From Branchiostoma floridae (taxonomy: Eukaryota; Chordata; Leptocardii; Amphioxiformes; Branchiostomatidae), in the NCBI RefSeq assembly GCF_000003815.2, contig NC_049982.1:16980691-17044690 (forward strand): a stretch of DNA of 64,000 nucleotides, written 5' to 3'. Made by a program: the position numbers and the translations under genes. Under the pieces are notes generated by a model. That model was not told the DNA's origin, did not search any database, and saw only the letters and a program-made list of their open reading frames with translations. Each line of letters opens with the position of its first letter. The first letter of the stretch is position 1. Below are positions 11,801 through 23,800 of the stretch, one piece after another.

Positions 11801-14800
11801 TCTCAGGTGTGCAAACACATTCCAAACAGGCACCTTCAGTCCATGCTGACCCGATCTGTGGAATAGAAGAATCTCTGCTCAAAATGAAATGGTTATCAAT
11901 GGAGTCTTCAGTTTTACTGGAGCATATTTCATTGGTCTAGTTACATGTAATAACATCAGGACATAATGGAAGAATGATATAGTGAAAGCCTACTTGGTAA
12001 GTGATATTGCCATGCACACAGACAGGCTCCTGTGTACAGTTGACATGTTCACAGCCGCACTGGTCCAACAGGACAGTCTTTGTGTAGCCAATAGGACAGG
12101 ACTTCTCCACAGCTGGGCACAGAGCTGAGAGGTCCACACACTGCACCAGGTGAAAACCAGTTCCAAGGTCCACTGTGTTTTCACAGGTACACTGTTTACA
12201 CTGCCCTTCATTCCAGGTGTCCCAACCTACAAGTGTGAGACATACATGCACATTTAGAATAGCTGAATACACAAGAAGTTCTGTACTCCACATGCACAGC
12301 ATCCTTGTACCAGAAGCATGCTTTGAATTGGAAATTCTACCTTGGATTCACCACAATTCTGGTTGCAAATCAAATGTCTTTGTTGTGGTAATTCTCTGCA
12401 GAGATTTGTTCACCATAACAACTTCTGCTTCTATTGTAAAACAAGCAATTAAGTCGATCACCCTGCCAGCAGATAAAATGTGTTAAGATGTACAGAACAC
12501 ATTATCCTACTGTTGCTTTTGTAAAAAGATGTAACCCATCTTGCCTGGTGTTCTATGTTGAGGTGCACACAGATTTGTTTCTGAGTACAGTTAACCTGTG
12601 TGCAGCCACAGCGGTCACTGCTGGTGGTCAGTGTGTACCCCACAGGGCACGCCTCCTCCACATGTGGACAGTCCTTCCTACGACAGCTGATGGTGCGGAA
12701 CTGTGTATCCACATCAATGTCCTCTGTACACTCACATGTCTCACACATGCCTTCACTCCAGGAGTTGCCCACCTGTTAAAAGCAACCACCAAACCTTACA
12801 TGTATTGCACATGATTTTATCTGAAGATTAAAAAAAAGATCCTGCAGTTATGAAGGAGGATAAAGGACTCAATATTTCAATTTGCTTTTCTAAATTTAAG
12901 ACATTCAGCCTGACAGCAGGTGGTTCTGACAATACGTATTCCTGCTCTGCTACTTATATAGATTTTCAAGGGCATGTTGCATACAGCTCACTAGAAACTG
13001 GAACACAATGGATCAAGCCAAGGGCAATCCAAGTAAACAACTTTCAACCTGACTTCTCAAATGTATGTTGAACTGTACCTTTTTGCTCTGACAGTGTAAA
13101 CTTCCTAGAAAAGTGATGCTGTGTATTCTACAATTTTGTAATTACCTGATAGGTCAGGTTGTTGTGGACACAGACGTCCATCTGTGAGCACTGGACTTCA
13201 CGGCAGCAGGAGTTCTCTACTATTGTTGTCATGAAACCGGTGGCACAATGTTGCTGAGGGGGGCATGTCTTATTCTGGTGGGTCAGCTGGTTGTGCCCGG
13301 TGCAGCAGATCAGCTGACAGCTGTTACCGTAGGGAGTCCAGCACTCGCCCAGTCTGCGGGGCATGTTGTACTCATCCACACAGCCATCTGTCACACAACA
13401 CAGACAAGAAAGCAATGAATACCTCTATCTGTGTCTAAATATAGACTCCTTGGTATGACTCTCTCAATGGGTACAAAATGTTATACATTATAAACATGCT
13501 TTCTTATACTTGGCCCATGTCCTTTGCTATATTCTTAGTTCTTCATCCATGCTTAGTTCAACATGGTTAGTTCACTGCTACAGTTTGATCATATGATAAC
13601 ATCAATTTGTAGGCATATAATGCTAAAGGTGTAAACATTGTATAACATATGAGAGGCATAAAAATAAGATCATAACTAATCATCAATAAAAGTGGATAAA
13701 ACTTACAACATGTGTCAGGGGTCACACATACTCCAGTCTGTGAATGGAGCACCAGCCCATCCTCACAGAAACAGCCTTCAGTTGGTGTAGCACAGTCAGT
13801 CTGGCCAGCAATGTCCTTGCTGTCACAGGTCTGTTCACAGCTGCAGGCTTTGTACACAGCACCACTCCCACAGCTAAGAGCTGCAGATATATAGGTAAGA
13901 GCTAAGATTTCAGACACATGACGAAATAGCTATCCCAGGTACTGAAATGTAGGTTGCTGTTAATTTGATTATAGGACACATTCATTCATCAAATAAAACT
14001 GATGAGGTTCTGTGTGATAAACACATTCTGGTAATTTTGACTTACAGCAATTGTTGGCCTTCCCCCTCCAATCCAGACAGACCCCCAACCGCAAGCATTC
14101 GGAGGCATATGCTGACAGAGCGCTACATTCTGTAGCACAATGTTGTGTGTCATACAGACATGCCTGGTGGTAGGTGTCAACAGGCACAATGGTATGGCAG
14201 GATGAAAATGGTCCAACGGGATCCTGTCAAGCAAAAACAGAATCAGACAAAGCACCCTGTTACCTCTGTGTGGCATAATATTTTTTTTTTTTGCAATAGA
14301 AGTCATCAGTACCACAGACAACGTCACAGAGAGTCAAAGGATAATATAGAATGCATGTTTTGCCCCATGGAACTTAGAAAAAGCAAGGTGATTTTAATCA
14401 TGTACATTTTCAACACAAATTCACACTTCCCATGCACTCCTCTTGTGCTGTCTACCACATCCCTAAAGTCTGTGACACAGAACAGCACTGGTGACAGCAT
14501 ATATGCAAACTTTGCATTTGTTATAACTACCAGTATGTACTTACATATAATATCACATGTGTGTCATGGTGAGGAAATAAAAAGTTCTTACTGTTAACAC
14601 TTGACAGACACTATCATCACATTTGTGACATGGTGGGCTGGCACACTCAGGCTTGCCACAGGATGACTCCACTGGGCCTGTGTTGGGTACTTTCCACTGG
14701 TGCAGGCACTCACAATCATTGCATTCATCCTTCAGGTTATCACATCGACCTGTGCAACATGGATAAGTCATGACCATTGGTAAGAAGTTACCATGAAGCC

Positions 14801-17800
14801 CACAGTAATTGGAAGTCATGGTGATGGGATGAGTGCTGGTTTACCTAGCCATCATCTATTTCTTAGATGTCAGTAAATTTAATTGAAACACTTGAAAAGT
14901 ATGAGTTTACAGATGGCAAGTGTGTTCCAGAGGGCAAATAAAGGAATGCTTGTGATGAGACTGGTTACAAACATTTGGTGCATAGGTTCAATATGAGGCT
15001 GCAAGCCATGTCGCAAGAGAAAAGGACCCAATTGTGGAATGACTCCTTTCCCTTCCTGCATATTAGGTGCTTGTGCACTGAAAATAACTATAAAAGTCCA
15101 ACATATACAACTTATTAATAAACATCTTTAACTCTCACAGAGACCTATACTGAGTCTCCTGTCTTCCTCTCCAAAATATGAAAATAATACTTAAGTGACT
15201 ATACTTCTGTAATCTGGTGCAGACCTAGATTTTCTGTGCTGGTACCCACCCCTAGTCTTGGTGCATCACATACGAAATTTCAATCATTAATCAAATCATG
15301 TTTCTACGACTTACAATAATCACTCACCACATAACCCTTCCGTACGGTTCCCAAACAATTTGGGAGGCACAATGATGAAGAACTGACTGCTCAGCCAATC
15401 ATAAGTCGCCGTGACCTCAAGTGCTGGGATCTGTAATACCAGCTCAATCCCCTTAGTGGCTACAGTCATTCCTTCATAGGTGATGGGTAGCCTCCACTCT
15501 GATCCATTAATAAAGACCTACAAAACAAGTGCCAAATGAATTGAGTTTGCATGTAAAAAATACATAATGTATGAGAATATTGAACTGTATTATTTAAGTT
15601 GCAACACAATGTTGCATCAACAATCTTGAGATAGAGTTTCAGCACCTTCTGTTTAGGCCTGAGAGAGACCTCATGGCCCTTGTACTTGACAATGACAGCA
15701 TTGGTGCAGGTTGTTGTTCCAGCCGGAGGGTCACATTCCCCATTTTCACCAACAATCTCAAACTCCTGGGTTCCAATAGGCCGAGCAAGCACAAACTGTC
15801 CATCCCCTTGGAACATGAAGTACTGCCCATCAAAGTTGAGGTAATGTGGGTCTCCATAGCCACGACACATACCTGAGGAAATACATGTTTAAAATATATT
15901 CTATTGTGTTTCTTTGTGTTGAATATATGCATTGTACATGTTGTATGTACCTGTTGGAACTAACTACAGATGACTTACAGGTTTAACCATCATGCAGCAA
16001 TATGGCATAACATAGTATACTACCAAATCCAATGTACTTTTAAATTACCAAAAGTGCAATGTGATGTCATCTTGACAGGGTAGATAGGCTATCAAGAACC
16101 ATGTAACCATGAAGTTCTCATATTTTCCCCCTCTTACCTTGCTCTTACCTAATGATACTCTTCAAAACTTATGATCAACATCATACTTATGTCATCAACA
16201 TTTCAAGCATGCTTTATATTGATGCTACAACAGACTTACATCCACATGTGTACTGGGGACAACAGTCACCAACGCTGACAGGTGGAAGGCCATTCAAGCA
16301 TGTTGGTGGCTGTATCTCAGGACAAGTCAGGGTGTTCTCCATGGAGATGAGGCCACAGTTACAGCTGAAGAGTGTACGCTTGCAGTGGTTGTCTGCATCA
16401 TACCATGTCTCTCCATTCTAGAAAAGACAATGGCACATGGTTTAAAAAATCTCATGGTAGTTGTCTCTATAAACACTGCTGACATGTATTCTGAACAATT
16501 TCTTGAAAAGCTTTCTTTTGCCCTTAAAATATATATAAAAGTATAATGTAACAGTTTATTACTCACTTTCCTTGGCTGTCCAAAATTGTCCACACATGAC
16601 TTGTTCTGTGGGGATTCACAGCAGTAGACACGCACAGCATAGTCATAGCATGTACCTGGACCCCTGAGTCAATATAAAAGCATCTTTAGCCACGGCAATT
16701 TCATATTCAATATGGAAACAAATTCTTATTTCTTATGTTCCATCAAAGAGTACTTTAACCAGATTCTCACCAGATGCTGGGAATGTTGCTGGACAGACAG
16801 TGCAGTCCTGTGTTGACATCACACTCCACGCCTTCCTGTTTGACTGTGCTGAAGGGGAAGTCAGGTGCCTTGCTGTTTCGACATTGGATGTCCTTTGGCT
16901 GGGAACAAAACTCCAAACCAGCTGCACGCAGGTGCTCATAGGTCTCATCATCATCAGCTGGAGACAGAACAGAGAGGGACATGTTGATATTATGTCAAAG
17001 GGTACACAGTCAAAGGGGGCACAGCAACATAAGCAAGGTGATCACAATAACCATTATAGCAAGGAGATAAAAATGTAGTCTTACGTGGACTTTTGGACGG
17101 TGTGTCTGAGTTCATCCACGGGCTCCATGAGCAGACTGGTTTCTCCTGGCAACCACAGGTCATGACATCACAGCCACACTCGTCTTGACTTGTAGTGGCT
17201 ACAGTGTTTGGGGGGCAAGTCTTGGAACTACTTGGACACACTGCAAGAGGCAGAAAAATAGTAGGCACATTTAAACTGTTACAAGACATCGCTGTATCCT
17301 GATTTTTATATCATTGACCAAATTTTGTACATTCTTCAAGATCACTCATGATTGATTTCATCAAATGCAGGGAAGGTCTTTAAAACTTACTTTTATGATA
17401 TTCATCTTCAGATTTAGAAAAAAAATAGGGCAATAAACAACAGAACATAATACAGTAGAAGCCATTTATTTGGGACACCCCATTTGCCAGTGTATGTTGT
17501 GCAATTATCCGTGTAGTGCAACAATGCAAAGTTATCCAGCTGGACCGCACTTGTTTGGGATTTGCAGACTCTGTGCAATTAACAGAAGTGTGCAGTAATT
17601 GGTTGTGCAATTAACTGGCTTCTACTGTATAGAAATACTATACCAGCTTGCGATATAATGCAGCACCCGTCTGCTGTTGGGACCTCCCTGATACGGTCAG
17701 CTGGACAGGTGGATGGTAGATAGTGTTCTACACATGGCATTCTGGGGCAGAATGCAAAGACTCCTGCATCACTGCTGCTGCATGTGCACACATGGCAGGA

Positions 17801-20800
17801 ATCCGTGGGAAGTGTCCATGTTGAGTTGATCTGAAAGATTTTAAAATGTATAGATCTTAACTGGCAAATAACATTGACACGGTCTTAAGAAAACAGGCTT
17901 GTGCCCTGGTCCCAGGGTTTGGAGATGGGTTATGTTAATTTCACTCCACCCTGTACTCATGGTGCACCAACAGATGTTTTGATGAGCCGCTCATGATTGT
18001 TTTCTAAACAAGGCGATGAAGAAGATTCCATACTCCTTTATGCAATGATTGCTACCGGTAGTACCAATTCCATAGATGTGGCATTGCATGGCAGCTGCCT
18101 TCTGTGATTTTTTCAATGATGTTAAAATTTATGCAGGGAGACATATGCGTTCAATCAGACCAAGGAGGTTATATAAGCTCCTTGATCAGACAATGAAAAT
18201 GCTTTTAATAGATAGGGATGACTTACTGGATGGCTGGTGACCTCTCCATTCAAATTTGTTTCACAGCAAGAAGTGGCAATACACTGGCCACAACACTGGT
18301 CCTGGGCTTTGTGGTACTCATGGCACTGAAGGATAGGAGGAACAGAAAAACAGTTCAACATACCATCATTCATCCTTCAAGCAACACTTTCTTCATATGT
18401 ACAAAACAAAGACTTCCACAACCACAGAAGGAGTTGGGCAAAGGTGTTGCAATTAACATTGATATATTCAGCAGTAATGAGAAAGTCAAAGTTTTCTCAT
18501 ATTGGATCAAATTGTAGCTCAACACCTAACATGATCTTTCTTGAAACATTTTTAAACTAATGACCCGTTTGAACTAATGACCCGGTGCATAGGGCAGTTC
18601 CTATCTCCCTTTTAATGGTCCTTGCACCATACAGCTTCACACACTTGCTAGAGTAGGGGCTAGAACAATGGTAATGATGTGTGTNNNNNNNNNNNNNNNN
18701 NNNNNNNNNNNNNNNNNNNNNNNNNNNNNNNNNNNNNNNNNNNNNNNNNNNNNNNNNNNNNNNNNNNNNNNNNNNNNNNNNNNNNNNNNNNNNNNNNNNN
18801 NNNNNNNNNNNNNNNNNNNNNNNNNNNNNNNNNNNNNNNNNNNNNNNNNNNNNNNNNNNNNNNNNNNNNNNNNNNNNNNNNNNNNNNNNNNNNNNNNNNN
18901 NNNNNNNNNNNNNNNNNNNNNNNNNNNNNNNNNNNNNNNNNNNNNNNNNNNNNNNNNNNNNNNNNNNNNNNNNNNNNNNNNNNNNNNNNNNNNNNNNNNN
19001 NNNNNNNNNNNNNNNNNNNNNNNNNNNNNNNNNNNNNNNNNNNNNNNNNNNNNNNNNNNNNNNNNNNNNNNNNNNNNNNNNNNNNNNNNNNNNNNNNNNN
19101 NNNNNNNNNNNNNNNNNNNNNNNNNNNNNNNNNNNNNNNNNNNNNNNNNNNNNNNNNNNNNNNNNNNNNNNNNNNNNNNNNNNNNNNNNNNNNNNNNNNN
19201 NNNNNNNNNNNNNNNNNNNNNNNNNNNNNNNNNNNNNNNNNNNNNNNNNNNNNNNNNNNNNNNNNNNNNNNNNNNNNNNNNNNNNNNNNNNNNNNNNNNN
19301 NNNNNNNNNNNNNNNNNNNNNNNNNNNNNNNNNNNNNNNNNNNNNNNNNNNNNNNNNNNNNNNNNNNNNNNNNNNNNNNNNNNNNNNNNNNNNNNNNNNN
19401 NNNNNNNNNNNNNNNNNNNNNNNNNNNNNNNNNNNNNNNNNNNNNNNNNNNNNNNNNNNNNNNNNNNNNNNNNNNNNNNNNNNNNNNNNNNNNNNNNNNN
19501 NNNNNNNNNNNNNNNNNNNNNNNNNNNNNNNNNNNNNNNNNNNNNNNNNNNNNNNNNNNNNNNNNNNNNNNNNNNNNNNNNNNNNNNNNNNNNNNNNNNN
19601 NNNNNNNNNNNNNNNNNNNNNNNNNNNNNNNNNNNACATGTATGTTGCCCCTGCAATTTTCAAGCATTTCACAGCTGACAGCATAGTTGTCTGTGATAGG
19701 GTCCACCTCTGCTGTACACTCACACCTCTTACATTTACCCTCCATCCATGTGTCCTTCAGCTGTCAACATTGATGTCAAAGGTTTTAGGGCTATTGCACA
19801 AGAGAACACACAGCATTGTACTATATCTGCTTCAACATTTTCAATGAACTTTACAGAGCTACATGTAACTTAATATGCCAAAATGGAAACTCACATTGTG
19901 GTTGGTGTCGTTATGGAGACAGTAGCGACATCTGATGTGTTCACATCCACACTCATCTATAGATCTCACAGCCTGCCCTTTTGGACACAGGGTTACTGCA
20001 GGACATGTTGGACAGACACAGTCAGCGTAGCGACAGCCATACTCATCCACAGGTGCTGTCTTGTTACAGCATGGACCGCACGTCTTGTCAACAATGGGGT
20101 GAGCAGGGCACTGGTCTGGGGTGATACATCTTCCTTCATGGAGAACTGTTCCATTCTGAAGAACACAAGGAGAAAATGAGCATTTTTCTTTCAGTTAGCA
20201 CTTAAAGAACTTGAATGCAGCTCACCTTGAAGACTTTTCTACACAAGTATCACAGGCAGTCAATTGGAAAATGAAGCTCTGTTTTAACTAATAGATAGAA
20301 GAAAAGTTAAAGGCACAACATTATTTGATTTCACCATCATTGAAAAGATTTGTAAGACACCTGACATGACTAACAATTAAGTTGACATTTTTTATGATTA
20401 CGACTGTTGATATGACAGTGACACATGGAGATGAATTCATGTACATGTATTACCTTGCACTTTGGATGACAACCCTCCAGACAAGGTAAGTCACAGTCGG
20501 TGGGGTGGCAGTCTTCACAAGTGGCAGGACAGGCAGTGCCACACGGATCATAGTGCCACTCACACACATCCTCCTGATTGAAGTCCTCACACTGGGTAGC
20601 TACAGAGACATGTTGCACATGTTAAGGGAACACACACTGGCAAAACACCTGACTCCTGGCAATAACAAACATCCAATATCCAGGTGCTAATGTAGTTGCA
20701 GCATATTTGTAAACGATATCATGGAGAGAAGAAACTGTCAAACAACTGTTGTATTCATGATGCATGCATTGCAGGCATGATGTTTATCATTAAAGGCCAT

Positions 20801-23800
20801 ATCCTCACATAAACATTTTTTCTAATAAACATTTATACATTACACCCTGGACAAGCAGAAACAAAAAAGGCCTAAAGGATAGTTATTGCTATATTAGCTG
20901 CCATAGGTGAATGGAAAATAAATATTATTATTATTATTATTATCATTATAATAACAATGACAATGAAGTTACTTACGGCAAAAGTCATGTGTCCTCCACC
21001 GAACATGTACTCCCTGGAGATTGCACATGTCTCCGTATGCAGCCACAGCAGTGCACAGACAGTGGCAGTCCCCGCCCCCATCACAGGCACAGGAGTCAGA
21101 CACACACGCATCGTAGAAGGGCTGGGGATCAATCTATACAACAGGCAATGAAACAATGTAATGCTGTATGGCTACAAAGCTACGAAACGTACTACCATAT
21201 ACTAACATGATATATAAGTGTAAAAGTGAGGATGTAGGAATTTTCAGATAATCAAATGGGCAGAATAAGGCATACAAGTCTGATTCCCTATAACTGTCAC
21301 CATATGATTGTCTAATTCAGACACCTTGATTTTCCCCTACGTCGATATGTATAACAAACCATACCTTGTGATGACAAGCTGCAAACACATCATTCAGTAG
21401 TACTCGACATTCTCCCCTGGCCCAAACCTCACGATGCTTGTTTTCCTCACATGGGCTGGGAGCAGGCTGTGCCATGTCTGGGCAAGCCTGCAACACACAA
21501 AAATGTCTTCAATTGTTTGATGTCTCACAAATGCACATAACCCGTCCATAGACAAAGAGAAAATTAAATAAAACGTCAGCCCTTGGCAATGCTTTTACTA
21601 AGTTTTAATAACATAAAAATCAGCATACTTGGAAAAGCAACATTCTAGTCCAGTAATCTTGTATTTGTTTCACTGATGTTTGGTTTCGTTTTCTAACACT
21701 GCCTGTTTTCACATTACTCCCAGTCATGGTATGACATATATATAAATTAATGTCTTACATTTCTGACCTTTTTAATTCACCAAACAGTAGCAATATTGAC
21801 AAAGACAAAGGTCTGATAGCAGATGAAAGCTTTTCTTTAAAAACTTACAGCAGAAGTCTTCCAACTGTTTGCAAACAGTTGCACAGATGACTCTANNNNN
21901 NNNNNNNNNNNNNNNNNNNNNNNNNNNNNNNNNNNNNNNNNNNNNNNNNNNNNNNNNNNNNNNNNNNNNNNNNNNNNNNNNNNNNNNNNNNNNNNNNNNN
22001 NNNNNNNNNNNNNNNNNNNNNNNNNNNNNNNNNNNNNNNNNNNNNNNNNNNNNNNNNNNNNNNNNNNNNNNNNNNNNNNNNNNNNNNNNNNNNNNNNNNN
22101 NNNNNNNNNNNNNNNNNNNNNNNNNNNNNNNNNNNNNNNNNNNNNNNNNNNNNNNNNNNNNNNNNNNNNNNNNNNNNNNNNNNNNNNNNNNNNNNNNNNN
22201 NNNNNNNNNNNNNNNNNNNNNNNNNNNNNNNNNNNNNNNNNNNNNNNNNNNNNNNNNNNNNNNNNNNNNNNNNNNNNNNNNNNNNNNNNNNNNNNNNNNN
22301 NNNNNNNNNNNNNNNNNNNNNNNNNNNNNNNNNNNNNNNNNNNNNNNNNNNNNNNNNNNNNNNNNNNNNNNNNNNNNNNNNNNCACTACAGTACCAGGGT
22401 TGCCTATTCATATGGATTTTATAGTATTCGTACAATTTACTATTTGCATAACTTTTAATTTTACTGCATACTATTTGTATAGATTTTATTAAATTCATGT
22501 GATTCACTACCAAGAAATGCGCAAGTTTTAAGAGGTGCATATGACCCTTACTGTTAGTAAAACTCTTATGAATTCCATTAGATATGTATGTTTCTTAGAA
22601 GTGGATCATATGAATTCTATAGAATTTGGATGTTTCTTTTAAAACTGTATGAATTGCATAAAACTTGTATTGATAACAAGGCACCCCCGGGTACTGGAAT
22701 GTAACATATAGTATAGCTGAGACAGAGAATCTTACCTGTCAGATATGTAAGGTAGAGATGAGACCTCAGCTGAATTAATGGTTAGAGGCTTGTTTGGTGT
22801 AATTTTGATCTCCATACCAGACTCCAGTCTTGTCATGATGGCCAGACCACAGGTGGAGGGGCCACTTCCAGAGGTACAGGGAAGCATCTCTGCATGTACA
22901 CTGAATGTGCCTTGTCTGTCATTACAGTGGTCCTGCAGGAGACAATAATAGGACTTGTTAAAGGACAGGTGTGCACATGCCCCTTCAGAATATTATGCAT
23001 ATTTATAGCAAACAATGCTTCCATGTAATCAAGTTCTACATCACCAAATGATATGCAGCTCCTCTCTGAGTCAAATGATTTAACACCAAAAGTGAGGTCA
23101 TTGTATGCCACTTGAAATTTCTCATCTACACAAAGAATATTGAAAATCTGCATACTACTAGGTACATTTTAAGAAAACATCACCTGAGCAATGACATGGT
23201 TACATCCATCCTGGAACTGATATCGTCTGCCATCAAACGTGAGGAAGTGGCCTTCCCCGTACACAGCACATGTCGCCATGCAGAGGCGTTCTGTACAGGT
23301 CCAGGACCCATGGCTGCAAGTACTGTAAAGAAATAAAATATTAACAGATCGCTGCTGATTAAACAAGGTGATTCTTTGGTTATTTTACCCTGTAAGGGAC
23401 AGCAGAAGGCTAATTGTTGCTTAACTGAATCAGGGAATACATTGCATAGTATGCATACAATTATTATTTTGAGGGTACATAGTGCCATGCCAAAACAACA
23501 AAATACAAACAGCTTAACAAAACTAAGCCCTAGACCAAAACCCTTACCAGGTATTACAGTCCACAGAGATGGATGCTCCAGGCTGGTACTCCTGTCCACT
23601 GTACCAGCATGGGCAGTCCTGCAGGGGTACACACTTGTCCTGATACCTCAGTAGGCCTGGGGCACACACACAGCCTGGACAAGCAGGGACAAATGTCACT
23701 ACACCATACTTGTAACAAAACACGTAAACTTCAAGATTCAAGGTCCAGGTGATGACACTTGTTTTTAAAAGTTTATACTGTGTAATATTTACCTGAAATG

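Larger units (their letters stand above)
9673..12772 (-). other. Seven tandem single-exon Cys-rich (VWC-like) modules
   Basis: Exons 12545-12772, 11994-12226, 11628-11855, 11267-11497, 10662-10889, 10309-10542 and 9673-9909 each encode one module of 76-79 codons with phase 0 at both ends, so modules can be duplicated or lost without breaking the frame. The common pattern is (V/I)G-x-x-W-x-E/D-G, CxxCxC, an acidic stretch, FH, a Cys, CP, CP-x-GY, D-x-CGC, (V/H)NC and a late V/I-C. The modules resemble vWF C modules but do not match any one I can name. Exon 11994-12226 is one base short, and exon 11267-11497 has a basic run in place of a Cys. Confidence 0.85.

Noticed and set aside
18557-19847. 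Long apparent ORFs across the N run on both strands
   Set aside because: They are stretches of X from N bases. Only the piece 19636-19760 on the minus strand is real coding sequence.
20911-21210. Plus-strand 99 aa ORF rich in Tyr and Asn
   Set aside because: It comes from an ATT microsatellite and the antisense of the C8 exon 20977-21133.
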